From contig JAHBZT010000001.1 of NCBI GenBank assembly GCA_019635315.1, positions 728,001-792,000 on the forward strand: a stretch of DNA of 64,000 nt, written 5' to 3'. Positions 28,774-37,784 of this stretch are shown piece after piece; positions within the stretch are counted from its first letter, which is position 1, and every line of letters begins with the position of its first letter. The DNA is from Rubrivivax sp. Lineage in GTDB: Bacteria > Pseudomonadota > Gammaproteobacteria > Burkholderiales > Burkholderiaceae_C. The position numbers were made by a program, and so were the translations under genes. The notes beneath the pieces are model-generated. The model was not told the origin of the DNA. It saw nothing but the letters and a program-made list of their open reading frames with translations, and made no database searches.

Positions 28774-28839
28774 GGTGACTTGCGCAGTTGGGGGCGATCG
28801 GTCGGGCTTCAAGCCGACCGCGCCGATGAAGAAGCCAAG

Positions 28840-29007
28840 GTCCGTGCGCGGATCCGGCTCCGCCGGTCCGCTGCACGAGCCCCCTCGGGGGGCAGCGACC
28901 GGAGGGAGCGTGGGGGCTGCATTGTCCGTGCGCGGATCCGGCCCCGCCGGCCCGCCGCACGAGCCCCCTCGGGGGGCAGCGACCGGCAGGGAGCGTGGGG
29001 GCTCTAC
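28840..29007. repeat. Two tandem 84-bp intergenic repeats
   Basis: Units begin GTCCGTGCGCGGATCCGG at 28840 and 28924 and are about 90% alike. Each carries GAGCCCCCTCGGGGGGCAGC followed by a second GAGCGTGGGGGC motif, a design common between genes in Comamonadaceae-like Burkholderiales. The CCCCC/GGGGG stems can form hairpins in the STAS-gene transcript just past its stop, so they may serve as terminators or mRNA-stabilising structures. Together with short flanks they fill the 235-bp gap between the STAS gene and hslV. Confidence 0.75.
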
Positions 29008-29008
29008 G

Positions 29009-30787
29009 TCACACCTTCCGAACGGCCACCTTGGCGTGTTCGTTGATGCCCATCGCGCCGAAGAACAGCGCGACCAGCCGGTGCGTGTCGACGAACTGCA
29101 CGCTGCGGCTCTCGTTGCGCTTGGCCAGCACCCAGTTCAGCAGGTCGCCGGCGGCGATGAAGTCCACGCGGATCAGCCGCGCGCAGGACACGCTGACCAC
29201 CGGCGCGCTGCGCAGCTCGCCGTTGAGCTTGCCCAGCGTCGACTGGATGTCGCCGATCAGCTGTCCCGAGAGCTCGACATGCGCGACCTCCACGGTATTG
29301 CCGCCGCCCTTGTCGTCGTGGCCCGACTCCATGAAGCTGGTCGAGACCTCGCTGACCCGCGACAGCGAGGGCGCATGCGTCGAGAAGCCCAGGCCGCTGA
29401 TGTGCACCTTGCAGCGCGCCGCCTCCCACGATGGCGGCGAGACCTCGTAGGTGACGCAGTAGTCGATGGCCGCCTCGTCGAACTGGTCGGCGCGGTTGGC
29501 CAGGCGCAGCGCGTCCAGCCGCGTCAGCCAGAAGGCCGGGTCGGCGTCGCGCACGCCGGTCGGCGCGGCTTCCTGCAGCACGTGGAACAGGCGGTCGCCG
29601 TCCAGCCAGCGCATCTCCAGCGCCTGGCCGGCCCACAGCCGGAACAGCGTGGACAGCTGCATCGCGGCCTCGGCCTCGATCGTGCGCAGCTGGTGCCAGT
29701 CGAAGACCCAGGGCAGCGGCATCTGCAGCGTCTGCGAGCGCAGCCGCGCGACGGCGTCGATGTCCAGCTGCTCGGGGCACAGCCAGCCGATCTCGCCGGC
29801 CGTGCGCGCCGAGCTGCCGGGCAGCAGCGCTTCCTCGGCCACCGCGTCGGCCACCAGCTTGGGCAGCGAGTACCACTGCGGCGCCGACCAGCCGAACTGC
29901 TGCGCGTAGTCCATCGCCAGGCTCTCGAAGCGCTGCTGCTGGCCGGTGGCGCGGTACAGGTCGAACAGCACCAGCCAGGTCTCGGCATGCTGCGCGCGGG
30001 CGCCGCCGGGGCCGGTGATGCGGCGCAGCGCGTCCTCGCACTGCGTGAAGTCGGCGTTGGCGAAGGCGATCACCGCCTCGTCGAGTTCGGGGTCGTGCAC
30101 GACCTCGCTGACCTCGACGGCGAACGGGTCGCCGAAGTCGCTGGGTGCGCCGGTGCCCGGAGCCGCCGGCGCCGTGGCGGCAGGACCCGCCGGCGGCGGC
30201 GCGAACGAGGCCGGCGTCGACGGCGCCAGCGGTGGCAGGCCACCGGCCATCTGCACCGGTGCCGGCGCGGCAGCGCGCGGCAGCGGCATGTCGCTCAGCG
30301 GCGGCAGCGCGGGCAGGCGGTCGTCGTCGGCGGCGGTGCCGTTGCGCCCGGCGGCCGGCTCGCTGCGGAAGGGCAGCGGCTGCGTCGGCGCGCTGGACAG
30401 GCCGCGCCGCGCCGACGGGCTGAAGGCCGTCGTGTCGCCGACCATCTGCTGCTCGATCTCGTCGATCTTGGCCTTCACGCCGCTGTCGGGGCGCGCGGCG
30501 TGGCCTTCGGGCAGCCGGGCTTCCGAGTCGTCCAGGCGCGACGAGCCGCCCAGCGCCGCCAGCTGCTCGGGCGACAGGCCCTCGCGGCGCACGCGGCGCA
30601 GCATGTCGAATTCGCGCTTGCGCACGAAGTCGTTGCGCCGCTTGCGCTCGATCATCGCCTTGAGCTCGGATTTCTCCATCTCGAGCTCGCGCGAATCCTC
30701 CTGGCGCGAGTCGAGCTCCTTCCAGTCGGTGGCCGGGTTCGCGACGAACCTCACCACCTTGCGGAAAAAACTCTCGTTCTCGGCCAT
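29009..30787 (-). CDS. STAS-domain protein with long proline-rich linker
   Basis: 592 residues from ATG 30787. N terminus charged and helical ([20 protein letters not shown] and [20 protein letters not shown]). A disordered Pro/Ala region spans about 150-235. A helical repeat-like central domain ([40 protein letters not shown]) recalls FimV/TPR-type helical pairs. The C-terminal ~110 residues read as a STAS domain ([40 protein letters not shown]). STAS domains act as signalling switches or in lipid-asymmetry systems. Located upstream of hslV, a neighbourhood I believe is common in this group. Function not established. Confidence 0.8.
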   Translation of the reverse strand: MAENESFFRKVVRFVANPATDWKELDSRQEDSRELEMEKSELKAMIERKRRNDFVRKREFDMLRRVRREGLSPEQLAALGGSSRLDDSEARLPEGHAARPDSGVKAKIDEIEQQMVGDTTAFSPSARRGLSSAPTQPLPFRSEPAAGRNGTAADDDRLPALPPLSDMPLPRAAAPAPVQMAGGLPPLAPSTPASFAPPPAGPAATAPAAPGTGAPSDFGDPFAVEVSEVVHDPELDEAVIAFANADFTQCEDALRRITGPGGARAQHAETWLVLFDLYRATGQQQRFESLAMDYAQQFGWSAPQWYSLPKLVADAVAEEALLPGSSARTAGEIGWLCPEQLDIDAVARLRSQTLQMPLPWVFDWHQLRTIEAEAAMQLSTLFRLWAGQALEMRWLDGDRLFHVLQEAAPTGVRDADPAFWLTRLDALRLANRADQFDEAAIDYCVTYEVSPPSWEAARCKVHISGLGFSTHAPSLSRVSEVSTSFMESGHDDKGGGNTVEVAHVELSGQLIGDIQSTLGKLNGELRSAPVVSVSCARLIRVDFIAAGDLLNWVLAKRNESRSVQFVDTHRLVALFFGAMGINEHAKVAVRKV

Positions 30788-30977
30788 CCCGCGATGGTAA
30801 CGCGAGGTACCGCAGCGCCGCTTCCGACGAAGCGAGCACAAATCCGGCCGAATCGACGCGTGCACGCGAGCACGCACATGCGCGGTGCGCGACCGTCAGG
30901 GGACCAGGGCGGGGCGTGGATTCAGGCCGATGGCCGCGCCCAGGCGGGGCGTTTGTCCCTTGGGGGACCGGCGCGTG

Positions 30978-31229
30978 GTCGTGCAGACGGCTGCGCCGAA
31001 GCGCGGCCCGTCGTCCCCTCGGGGACCGGTCGCCGCAGGCCACCAGGGGGAGCGGCGCGGCGTCGTGCAGACGGATGCGCCGGAGCGCGGCCTTTCGTCC
31101 CCTCGGGGACCGGTCGCCGCAGGCGACCAGGGGAAGCGGCGCGGCGTCGTGCAGACGGATGCGCCGGAGCGCGGCCTTTCGTCCCCTCGGGGACCGGTCG
31201 CCGCAGGCGACCAGGGGGAGCGGCGGTGT
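30978..31229. repeat. Three tandem 84-bp repeats in a 615-bp intergenic region
   Basis: Units start at 30978, 31062 and 31146 (GTCGTGCAGACGG); the last two are almost identical and the first is more diverged. Each unit holds two perfect hairpins: GTCCCCTCGGGGAC and GGTCGCC-GCA-GGCGACC. Because 84 is divisible by 3, the repeat produces a spurious 28-residue periodic ORF on the plus strand; composition and lack of an RBS argue against coding. The rest of 30788-31402 holds the hairpin cluster listed next and no credible gene. Confidence 0.8.
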
Positions 31230-31236
31230 TAGCGCG

Positions 31237-31326
31237 CCGAACCCGATCCGGGTCCCCCGGTCGGGTTCGGTAGCCCCCTTGGGGGCTGAGCGTGGACGAA
31301 GGACAGCCCCTGCGGGCTGTCCTTCG
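31237..31326 (-). terminator. Hairpin cluster downstream of dksA
   Basis: Three strong inverted repeats in 90 bp: a 13-bp perfect stem CGAAGGACAGCCC/GGGCTGTCCTTCG with loop CTGC (31297-31326), the perfect palindrome AGCCCCCTTGGGGGCT (31272-31287), and CCGAACCCGA/TCGGGTTCGG (31237-31270) enclosing a smaller GGG/CCC stem. They lie 77-166 bp past the dksA stop and probably terminate or protect its transcript; no T run follows, so Rho involvement is possible. Confidence 0.55.
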
Positions 31327-31402
31327 CCTCGCGAAGAGCGGGCGCCTGCCGGCGCGCGCGCGGCCTGCAAGGCCGGCCGCCAGGCGGCCGGGGGCTCACA
31401 TC

Positions 31403-32164
31403 TCAATCCCCGAACATCTTCTGCTTCAGCTCGCGCCGCTGCTGCGCCTCCAGCGACAGCGTCGCGGTCGGGCGCGCGATCAGCCGCGCCAGGCCGATCG
31501 GCTCGCCGGTCTCGTCGCAATAGCCGTAGTCGCCGCTGTCCAGGCGCGCCAGGCTCTGCGCGATCTTCTTCAGCAGCTTGCGCTCGCGGTCGCGCGTGCG
31601 CAGCTCCAGCGCGTGCTCTTCCTCGATCGTCGCGCGGTCGGCCGGGTCGGGCACGATGGAGGTGTCCTCGCGCAGGTGCTCGGTCGTCTCGCCGGCGTTG
31701 GACAGCAGGTCGTCCTTCTGCTTCTGCAGCCGGGCACGGAAGAAGTCGAGCTGCTTCTCGTTCATGTACTCGCTGTCGGGCATCGCGAGCAGTTCGTCCT
31801 CGGACAGGTCGCGGCCGGCCTTGGTCTTCCAGGCGTTGGCCAGCTTGGGGTCGATCTTGTGGGCAGTCTTGGTCAATGGAGCCGTCTCTGAAATCACGCG
31901 GGAGGCAGGCTGGGCGGGCGCGAAGCGGTCGGTGAAGCGGTTGACCGCCGCCGGCGCGGTCGGCGCGGGGGCCACGGCCGGATTGGCCGGGGCCTTGGGT
32001 TCGGCGCGCGGTGCCGCCTTGGCCGCCGGCGCCGCGGCCTTGGCCGCGGGCTTGGCGCCGGTCTTCGCGGCTGCAGTGGGCGCCTTGCTCGGCGCGGCCT
32101 TCGCCGCGGCGGTCTTCGCCGCCGTCTTGCCGGCGGCTGCGGCCTTGGCCGGGGGCTTGCTCAC
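31403..32164 (-). CDS. dksA: DksA, RNA polymerase-binding regulator, with a histone-H1-like N-terminal tail
   Basis: 253 residues from GTG 32164 (RBS GAGGAGG); E. coli DksA has 151. DksA binds the RNA polymerase secondary channel and, with ppGpp, controls rRNA and amino-acid promoters. The coiled coil carries the acidic tip (TTEHLREDTSIVPDPADRAT). The zinc-finger region keeps one Cys (Cys216 in GDYGYCDETGEPIGLARLIA); the other three positions are Thr, Ser and Ala (TATLSLEAQQRRELKQ), so it is zinc-independent. Residues 1-75 are an Ala/Lys/Pro-rich tail (AAAGKTAAKTAAAKAAPSKA) like histone H1 or AlgP tails. Next to the COG0523 GTPase gene. Confidence 0.93.
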   Translation of the reverse strand: MSKPPAKAAAAGKTAAKTAAAKAAPSKAPTAAAKTGAKPAAKAAAPAAKAAPRAEPKAPANPAVAPAPTAPAAVNRFTDRFAPAQPASRVISETAPLTKTAHKIDPKLANAWKTKAGRDLSEDELLAMPDSEYMNEKQLDFFRARLQKQKDDLLSNAGETTEHLREDTSIVPDPADRATIEEEHALELRTRDRERKLLKKIAQSLARLDSGDYGYCDETGEPIGLARLIARPTATLSLEAQQRRELKQKMFGD

Positions 32165-32318
32165 GGGAACCTCCTCGCCTGTGGGACGCCAGGCGTCCCG
32201 GGGTCCGCCCGGCCGGCGGCCGGGCGCCCTGCACGGCCGGGTGGCCGTTCAAGGCGCGCGGATTGTAGCCACGGCCCGGCGCCCGTCGGCAGCCCCGGCG
32301 GGCGGGCGCGCCGGGTGT

Positions 32319-33392
32319 TCAGACCAGGCACTGCTCCAGCCCCTGCTCGAGCACGTCGCGCGGCAGGTCGATGCCGATGAAGACCATCTTGCTGCCCTTG
32401 GCCTCGCCGGGCGCCCACTTGGGGCCGAGGTCGCTGCCCATCAGCTGGTGCACGCCCTGGAAGACCACCTTGCGGTCGCTGCCCTTCATGTACAGCACGC
32501 CCTTGTAGCGCAGCATCTTGGGGCCGTAGACCTGCACGATCGCGCCCAGGAAGTCCTCCAGCTTGGCCGGGTTGAAGGCGCGCGAACTGCGGAAGACGAA
32601 GGACTTGACGTCGTCGTCGTGGTGATGGTGGTGCGGGTGGTCGCAATGATCGTCATGCCCTTCGCCGTGCGCGTGGTCGTGGTGACCGTGGCCGTGGTGG
32701 TCGTGACCATGGTCGTGCGCCGGTCCATGCCCGTCGCCGCTCAGGAATTCGGGGTCGATGTCGAGCTTGGCATTGAGGTTGAAGCCCTTGAGGTCGAACA
32801 CCTCGGCGATCGGCACCTCGCCGAAGTGCACCGGGCGCTGCGGCGCGCGCGGGTTCATGTGCTTGAGGCGGTGCACCAGCGCGTCGACCTCGTCCTTGGC
32901 GACGAGGTCGGTCTTGCTGATGAAGATCTGGTCCGCGAAGCCGACCTGGCGGCGCGCTTCCTGGCGCTGGTCGAGCTGGCTCCCGGCATGCTTGGCGTCG
33001 ACCAGCGTCAGGATGCTGTCCAGCAGGTAGCTCTCGGCGATCTCGTCGTCCATGAAGAAGGTCTGCGCCACCGGGCCGGGGTCGGCCAGGCCGGTGGTCT
33101 CGATGACCACGCGCTCGAAGTCGAGCTCGCCCTTGCGCTTCTTCGCCGCCAGGTCGGCCAGCGTCGTGCGCAGGTCCTCGCGGATCGTGCAGCAGACGCA
33201 GCCGTTGCTCATCTGGATGATCTGCTCCTGGGTGTCGGCGACCAGGATCTCGTTGTCGATGTTCTCCTCGCCGAATTCGTTCTCGATGACGGCGATCTTC
33301 TGGCCATGGGCCTCGGACAGCACGCGCTTGAGCAGGGTCGTCTTGCCTGCGCCGAGGAAGCCGGTGAGGATGGTGGCGGGGATCAGAGGCAT
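32319..33392 (-). CDS. COG0523 (CobW/ZNG1-like) GTPase, putative metal chaperone
   Basis: 357 residues. G3E GTPase with Walker A GFLGAGKT (11-18), the metal-binding CXCC motif (Cys65, Cys67, Cys68 in NGCVCCTI), the switch segment ETTGLADPGPV and base-recognition SKTDLVAK. A His/Asp-rich loop (about 195-240) separates the GTPase from the CobW C-terminal domain (FRSSRAFNPAKLEDFLGAIV). The family delivers zinc or other metals to client enzymes. Its 5' end is duplicated just upstream, and a decoy start at 33519 precedes the true ATG at 33392. It shares strand and neighbourhood with the zinc-finger-less dksA. Confidence 0.92.
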   Translation of the reverse strand: MPLIPATILTGFLGAGKTTLLKRVLSEAHGQKIAVIENEFGEENIDNEILVADTQEQIIQMSNGCVCCTIREDLRTTLADLAAKKRKGELDFERVVIETTGLADPGPVAQTFFMDDEIAESYLLDSILTLVDAKHAGSQLDQRQEARRQVGFADQIFISKTDLVAKDEVDALVHRLKHMNPRAPQRPVHFGEVPIAEVFDLKGFNLNAKLDIDPEFLSGDGHGPAHDHGHDHHGHGHHDHAHGEGHDDHCDHPHHHHHDDDVKSFVFRSSRAFNPAKLEDFLGAIVQVYGPKMLRYKGVLYMKGSDRKVVFQGVHQLMGSDLGPKWAPGEAKGSKMVFIGIDLPRDVLEQGLEQCLV

Positions 33393-33540
33393 GGGTGATG
33401 GCGGTCAGGGGGCTGCGGGCTTCGGGGGAGGCTCATGCCCGCGCAGCGGGCGTGAAGCCCGGCAGCGCCGGGCGGCCGACACCAAAGCCGGTGAGGATGG
33501 TGGCGGGGATCAGGGGCATGGGTGATGGCGGTCAGGGGGC
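33358..33540. repeat. Direct duplication of the CobW-like gene start flanking a double-hairpin element
   Basis: A 56-bp segment (33358-33413), spanning the RBS-side leader and the first 11-12 codons of the GTPase gene, recurs at 33485-33540 with one synonymous-site difference; weaker similarity continues for about 15 bp beyond. Between the copies lies a 65-bp element (33421-33485) with two hairpins: TCATGCCCGC-GCA-GCGGGCGTGA and GCCCGGC-AGC-GCCGGGC. The same element, with compensatory stem changes, separates the duplicated tail of isovaleryl-CoA dehydrogenase at 47414-47474. Both are in the same orientation, both right ends reading CCAA next to the second copy. Confidence 0.85.
33433..33519 (-). 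CDS. Decoy/upstream ORF from duplicated gene start (28 aa)
   Basis: The upstream copy of the GTPase start codon opens a 28-residue ORF: MPLIPATILTGF is shared with the real protein, then it runs through the hairpin element as GVGRPALPGFTPAARA and stops at TGA. It should be on the same mRNA as the GTPase if the promoter lies upstream (a TTGACA at 33613-33608 is a weak candidate -35). It may be translated as a regulatory leader, or simply be a fossil. Confidence 0.45.
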   Translation of the reverse strand: MPLIPATILTGFGVGRPALPGFTPAARA

Positions 33541-33609
33541 CGAGGGCTCGGTGACGGAAAAGTCGGTCGGGGCAGGGGCCGAAGACTGTCTTGCATGGGC
33601 GCGGCGCTG

Positions 33610-34179
33610 TCAAGGCGAGCGCGTGGCGGGGCCCGCCCATGGCGCCAGGTAGGGCAGGGCCATCCGGTACGGCGCCAGCAGCACGACGGCCATCGCGGCC
33701 TTCACGCCCAGGTCGCCGGCAGCCAGCAGCCGCCAGTCCAGGCCGGTGCCGGCGAAGGCGATGAAGAAGAACAGCGCGGTGTCCAGCACCGACGCGAGCA
33801 GCGAGCCGACCAGCGGCGCCTGCCACCAGCGGGCCTGGCGCAGGCGGTCGAAGACCAGGATGTCCAGCCACTGCGCGGCGATGAAGGCGGTGCCCGAGGC
33901 GAGCGCGATGCGCCAGGGCGCCAGCCCCAGCGAGACCGCGACGGCCACCGCGAAGCCCGCCCAGGCCACGCGCCGGGCCGCCGACGGCCCCAGCGTGCGG
34001 TTGGCGAGGTCGACGACCAGGAAGACCAGCGGATAGCTGAAGGCGCCCCAGGTCAGCCAGTCGTTGATCGGGTGCTGCACGAGCACGTTGGACAGCACGA
34101 TGACGGCGGCCATCGCCAGGGTCGGGACGGCCAGCGGGCGCAGGCGGGCGGCAAGCATGGGTCGGGGCAGCGGGGTCAT
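33610..34179 (-). CDS. VUT family queuosine-precursor transporter
   Basis: 189 residues from ATG 34179 (an internal Met at 34158 is an alternative). Six predicted helices and family segments NDWLTWGAFSYPLVFLVVDL, GTAFIAAQWLDILVFDRLRQ and LVGSLLASVLDTALFFFIAF fit the VUT/YhhQ family, which imports queuosine precursors such as preQ0/preQ1. No preQ1 riboswitch is evident upstream. Divergent from corC; 156 bp between the starts holds both promoters. The adjacency to a COG0523 GTPase is notable because some tRNA-modification enzymes are metal-dependent. Confidence 0.85.
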   Translation of the reverse strand: MTPLPRPMLAARLRPLAVPTLAMAAVIVLSNVLVQHPINDWLTWGAFSYPLVFLVVDLANRTLGPSAARRVAWAGFAVAVAVSLGLAPWRIALASGTAFIAAQWLDILVFDRLRQARWWQAPLVGSLLASVLDTALFFFIAFAGTGLDWRLLAAGDLGVKAAMAVVLLAPYRMALPYLAPWAGPATRSP

Positions 34180-34335
34180 CGACGGCCGGGCGGGCGGCAG
34201 CCGCCGCGACGCCCTCGGTGGACAACCCGGCATTGTCGCTGCTCGGGCCGCCGCGGGCCGGCCGCGGGTCTTCGCGCCGGGGCCGCACCCGCCCTCGGTT
34301 ATTCTTGGCGCCCACCGACTGCCGGCACCCGCGAA

Positions 34336-35244
34336 GTGTCCGACCCTGCCCCTACACGGCCGATGCGCGCTGGCGCGGCCGCTGCCGCCGACGCGCCCCC
34401 CGGGAAGCGCTCCTTCTTCGAACGCCTGGTCGAGTTCCTCTCGCCCGGCCCCGACAGCAAGGCCGAGCTGCTGAAGACGCTGGCCGACGCCGAGAACCGC
34501 GAGCTCATCGAGCCCGAGTCGCGGCTGATGCTCGAAGGCGTGCTGCGCATGGCCGACCTCAGCGCCGGCGACGTGATGGTGCCGGCGCCCCGCATGGACC
34601 TGCTGGACATCGACGCCGACTACGACGCGCTGCTGCGCGTGGTCATCGACACCGCGCACTCGCGCTTCCCGGTCTACCAGGACCAGCGCGACAATGTGAT
34701 CGGCATCCTGATGGCCAAGGACCTGCTGAAGCTGCAGCGCGCGCCCGGGCTGAACCTGCGCACGCTGCTGCGCCCGGCGGTCTTCGTGCCCGAGAGCAAG
34801 CGGCTCAACGAGCTGCTGCGCGAGTTCCGCAGCAACCGCAACCACCTGGCGATCGTGATCGACGAGTTCGGCAACACCGCCGGGCTGATCACGATCGAGG
34901 ACGTGCTCGAGGAGATCGTCGGCGAGATCGAGGACGAGTTCGACGTCGACGAGCGCGAGAACGGTATCTACACGCTGGCCGACGGCACCCACCGCGTCGC
35001 CGGCGACGTCGCGATCGAGGCCGTCAACACCGCCTTCGGCACCACGCTGCCGGAGCAGGACTTCGACACCATCGGCGGCCTCGTCGCGCACGAACTCGGC
35101 CGCGTGCCGCGGCGCGCCGAGGCGGTGGATGTCGGCGGGCTGCGCTTCACGGTGATGCTCACGCGCGGCGGCGCCGTGCGCTGGTTCCGCGTCGCGCGCC
35201 TGCCGCCGCCCGAGCCGGCCGACGGCAGCGGCGACGTCGATTGA
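34336..35244 (+). CDS. corC: HlyC/CorC family protein (CBS pair and transporter-associated domain)
   Basis: 302 residues from GTG 34336. Cytosolic CorC type without membrane helices: two CBS motifs (SAGDVMVPAPRMDLLDIDAD to IGILMAKDLLKLQ; PAVFVPESKRLNELLREFRS to GLITIEDVLEEIVGEIEDEF) and a C-terminal CorC_HlyC domain (GDVAIEAVNTAFGTTLPEQD, TIGGLVAHELGRVPRRAEAV). Implicated in Mg/Co efflux or ribosome-associated roles. In many proteobacteria it precedes lnt, as here. Its stop TGA overlaps the lnt TTG start. Confidence 0.93.
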   Translation: MSDPAPTRPMRAGAAAAADAPPGKRSFFERLVEFLSPGPDSKAELLKTLADAENRELIEPESRLMLEGVLRMADLSAGDVMVPAPRMDLLDIDADYDALLRVVIDTAHSRFPVYQDQRDNVIGILMAKDLLKLQRAPGLNLRTLLRPAVFVPESKRLNELLREFRSNRNHLAIVIDEFGNTAGLITIEDVLEEIVGEIEDEFDVDERENGIYTLADGTHRVAGDVAIEAVNTAFGTTLPEQDFDTIGGLVAHELGRVPRRAEAVDVGGLRFTVMLTRGGAVRWFRVARLPPPEPADGSGDVD

Positions 35245-36788
35245 GCGCCGGCGCGCCGGCGGCGCGGCCGCGCGGCGCCTGGCGCGCCGCCCCTGCGGTC
35301 GACACGGCCCTGGCGGCGGCGCTGGGGGCGCTGCAGACGCTGGCCTTCGTGCACACCGCGGCCTGGCCGCTGCCGCTGGCCACGCTGGCCTGGCTGGTCT
35401 GGCGGCTGGACGCGGTGTCGACGCGCCGCGCCGCCTGGCTGGGCGGATGCTACGGCACGGCCTGGCTGGCCGCCGGCGTGTGGTGGCTGTTCATCAGCAT
35501 GCACCGCTATGGCGGCCTGCCGGCGCCGCTGGCGGCAGGGGCGGTGGCGCTGCTCGCGGCGGCGCTGTCGCTGTACCTGGCGCTGGCCTGCGCGGCCTAT
35601 GCGCGCTGGCGGCGCGGTACCGCCAGCGACGCGCTGCTGTTCGCCGCGCTGTGGCTGCTGGCCGAGCTGGCGCGCGGCGTTCTCTTCACCGGGTTTCCGT
35701 GGGTGGCGTCGGGCTACGCGATGGTCGACGCGCCGCTGGCCGCGCTGGCGCCCTGGGTCGGCGTCTACGGCCTGGGCGCCGTGCTCGCTTTCGCGGCGGC
35801 GGCGCTGGCGCGGCTGCTGCAAACGCGCTGCCGCGCCTGGGCTGGGGCAGCGGTCGCCGCCGGGGTGTGGGCGGTCGCCGCGATGGCCGGGCCGGGCGAC
35901 TTCACGCGGCCCGCCGGCACGCTGAGCGTGGCGCTGCTGCAGCCCAATGTCGCGCAGGACCGCAAGTTCGATCCCGAGCACCTGCCGCAGACCCTGGGCT
36001 GGGTCGCACGCGAGCTGGTGCGGGCCGAGGCCGAGCTGGTGGTCGCGCCGGAGACGGCGGTGCCGCTGCTGCCGTTCCAGCTGCGCGACTACGCGCCCGG
36101 CTACTGGGACGGGCTGGCGCAGCATTTCGCCGCGCCGGGGCGCGGCGCGCTGGTCGGCGTGCCGCTGGGCGACCACGACAGCGGCTACACCAATTCGGTG
36201 GCCGGGCTCTCGGCCGACGGCGACTACCGCTACGACAAGTGGCACCTGGTGCCCTTCGGCGAATTCATCCCGCCGGGCTTCCGCTGGTTCACCGAGCTGA
36301 TGAACATCCCGCTCGGCGACTTCGCGCGCGGGCTGCCGGATCCGCCGCCGTTCCGCCTGGCCGGCCAGCGCATCGCGCCCAACATCTGCTACGAGGACCT
36401 GTTCGGCGAGGAACTGGCGCTGCGCTTCGCGGACCCGGCGCGCGCGCCGACGCTGCTCGTCAACCTCAGCAACATCGGCTGGTTCGGGCGCACGATCGCC
36501 ATCGACCAGCACCTGCACATCTCGCGCCTGCGTGCGCTGGAGCTGCAGCGGCCGATGCTGCGCGCCACCAATACCGGCGCGACGGCGATCGTGGACCACC
36601 GCGGCCGGGTCGCCGCGCTGCTGCCGCCGCACAGGGCCAGCGTGCTGACCGGCGAAGTGGAAGGGCGCGAGGGCGTCACGCCCTATGCCTGGTGGGCGGC
36701 GCGCGCGGGGTTGTGGCCGCTGGCGGCGGCGGCGCTGGCGGTGGTGGCGGCCTGCGCGCTGGCGCGGCGCCGCACGGCGGGCCCGTAA
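35241..36788 (+). CDS. lnt: Apolipoprotein N-acyltransferase
   Basis: 515 residues (E. coli 512). Adds the third acyl chain to lipoproteins at the periplasmic face of the inner membrane. N-terminal helices (about 20-190) then a nitrilase-like domain with the Glu-Lys-Cys triad in VVAPETAVPLL, RYDKWHLVPFGEFIP and RIAPNICYEDLFGEEL; a final helix closes the protein. The best start is TTG 35241 overlapping the corC stop (TTGA), which gives family length; no ATG occurs until well inside the first helices. Several lipoproteins in this window are potential substrates. Confidence 0.93.
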   Translation: MSAGAPAARPRGAWRAAPAVDTALAAALGALQTLAFVHTAAWPLPLATLAWLVWRLDAVSTRRAAWLGGCYGTAWLAAGVWWLFISMHRYGGLPAPLAAGAVALLAAALSLYLALACAAYARWRRGTASDALLFAALWLLAELARGVLFTGFPWVASGYAMVDAPLAALAPWVGVYGLGAVLAFAAAALARLLQTRCRAWAGAAVAAGVWAVAAMAGPGDFTRPAGTLSVALLQPNVAQDRKFDPEHLPQTLGWVARELVRAEAELVVAPETAVPLLPFQLRDYAPGYWDGLAQHFAAPGRGALVGVPLGDHDSGYTNSVAGLSADGDYRYDKWHLVPFGEFIPPGFRWFTELMNIPLGDFARGLPDPPPFRLAGQRIAPNICYEDLFGEELALRFADPARAPTLLVNLSNIGWFGRTIAIDQHLHISRLRALELQRPMLRATNTGATAIVDHRGRVAALLPPHRASVLTGEVEGREGVTPYAWWAARAGLWPLAAAALAVVAACALARRRTAGP

Positions 36789-36839
36789 ACTCGTGGCTCC
36801 CGGCGCCGGCCGCCGCGACTGTCTTGCGCCGCCCTTCCG

Positions 36840-37784
36840 ATGCTCACCTTCCAGCAGATCATCCTGACCCTGCAGTCGTACTGGGACGCCCAGGGCTGCG
36901 CCTTGCTGCAGCCCTACGACATGGAGGTCGGCGCCGGCACCAGCCACACCGCGACCTTCCTGCGCGCGCTGGGCCCGGAGCCCTGGAAGGCGGCCTACGT
37001 GCAGCCCAGCCGCCGGCCCAAGGACGGCCGCTACGGCGACAACCCGAACCGCCTGCAGCACTACTACCAGTACCAGGTGGTGCTGAAGCCGGCGCCGGCG
37101 GACATCCTGGACCTCTACCTGGGCAGCCTGCAGGCGCTGGGCTTCGACCTGCAGAGCAACGACGTGCGCTTCGTCGAGGACGACTGGGAGAATCCCACGC
37201 TGGGCGCCTGGGGGCTGGGCTGGGAGGTCTGGCTCAACGGCATGGAGGTGACGCAGTTCACCTACTTCCAGCAGGTCGGCGGCATCGACTGCCGGCCGAT
37301 CACCGGCGAGATCACCTACGGCCTGGAGCGGCTGGCGATGTACCTGCAAGACGTGGACAACGTCTACGACCTGCGCTGGACCGACACGCTGTCCTACCGC
37401 GACGTCTACCACCAGAACGAGGTCGAGCAGAGCACCTACAACTTCCAGCACAGCGACGTCGAGTTCCTGCTCGCCGCGTTCGCCGCGCACGAGAAGCAGG
37501 CGAAGCACCTGATGGCCGAGCAGCTCGCGCTGCCGGCCTACGAGCAGGTGCTGAAGGCCGCGCACACCTTCAACCTGCTGGACGCGCGCGGCGCCATCAG
37601 CGTCACCGAGCGCGCGGCCTACATCGGGCGCATCCGCAACCTGGCGCGCAGCGTGGCGCAGAGCTACCTGGACAGCCGCGCGCGGCTGGGCTTCCCGATG
37701 GCGCCACGCGCCTGGGCCGACGAGGTGATGGCGCAGCTGGCACAGCAGGCGCAGGCGGCTTCGCAGAAGGCGGCGCAGGCATGA
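36840..37784 (+). CDS. glyQ: Glycyl-tRNA synthetase alpha subunit
   Basis: 314 residues. Catalytic subunit of the bacterial alpha2beta2 GlyRS. Begins [20 protein letters not shown]; family segments: [80 protein letters not shown]. Its stop overlaps the glyS start (ATGA), as expected for a 1:1 pair. Confidence 0.98.
   Translation: MLTFQQIILTLQSYWDAQGCALLQPYDMEVGAGTSHTATFLRALGPEPWKAAYVQPSRRPKDGRYGDNPNRLQHYYQYQVVLKPAPADILDLYLGSLQALGFDLQSNDVRFVEDDWENPTLGAWGLGWEVWLNGMEVTQFTYFQQVGGIDCRPITGEITYGLERLAMYLQDVDNVYDLRWTDTLSYRDVYHQNEVEQSTYNFQHSDVEFLLAAFAAHEKQAKHLMAEQLALPAYEQVLKAAHTFNLLDARGAISVTERAAYIGRIRNLARSVAQSYLDSRARLGFPMAPRAWADEVMAQLAQQAQAASQKAAQA

Noticed and set aside
28840-31229. CRISPR-like arrays
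   Set aside because: Repeats are contiguous 84-bp units without unique spacers, and no cas genes are in the window.
30885-31232. Periodic 28-residue-repeat ORFs over the 84-bp repeats
   Set aside because: The repeat length is divisible by 3, so all three frames stay open. Units are hairpin-forming and there is no RBS or conserved start.
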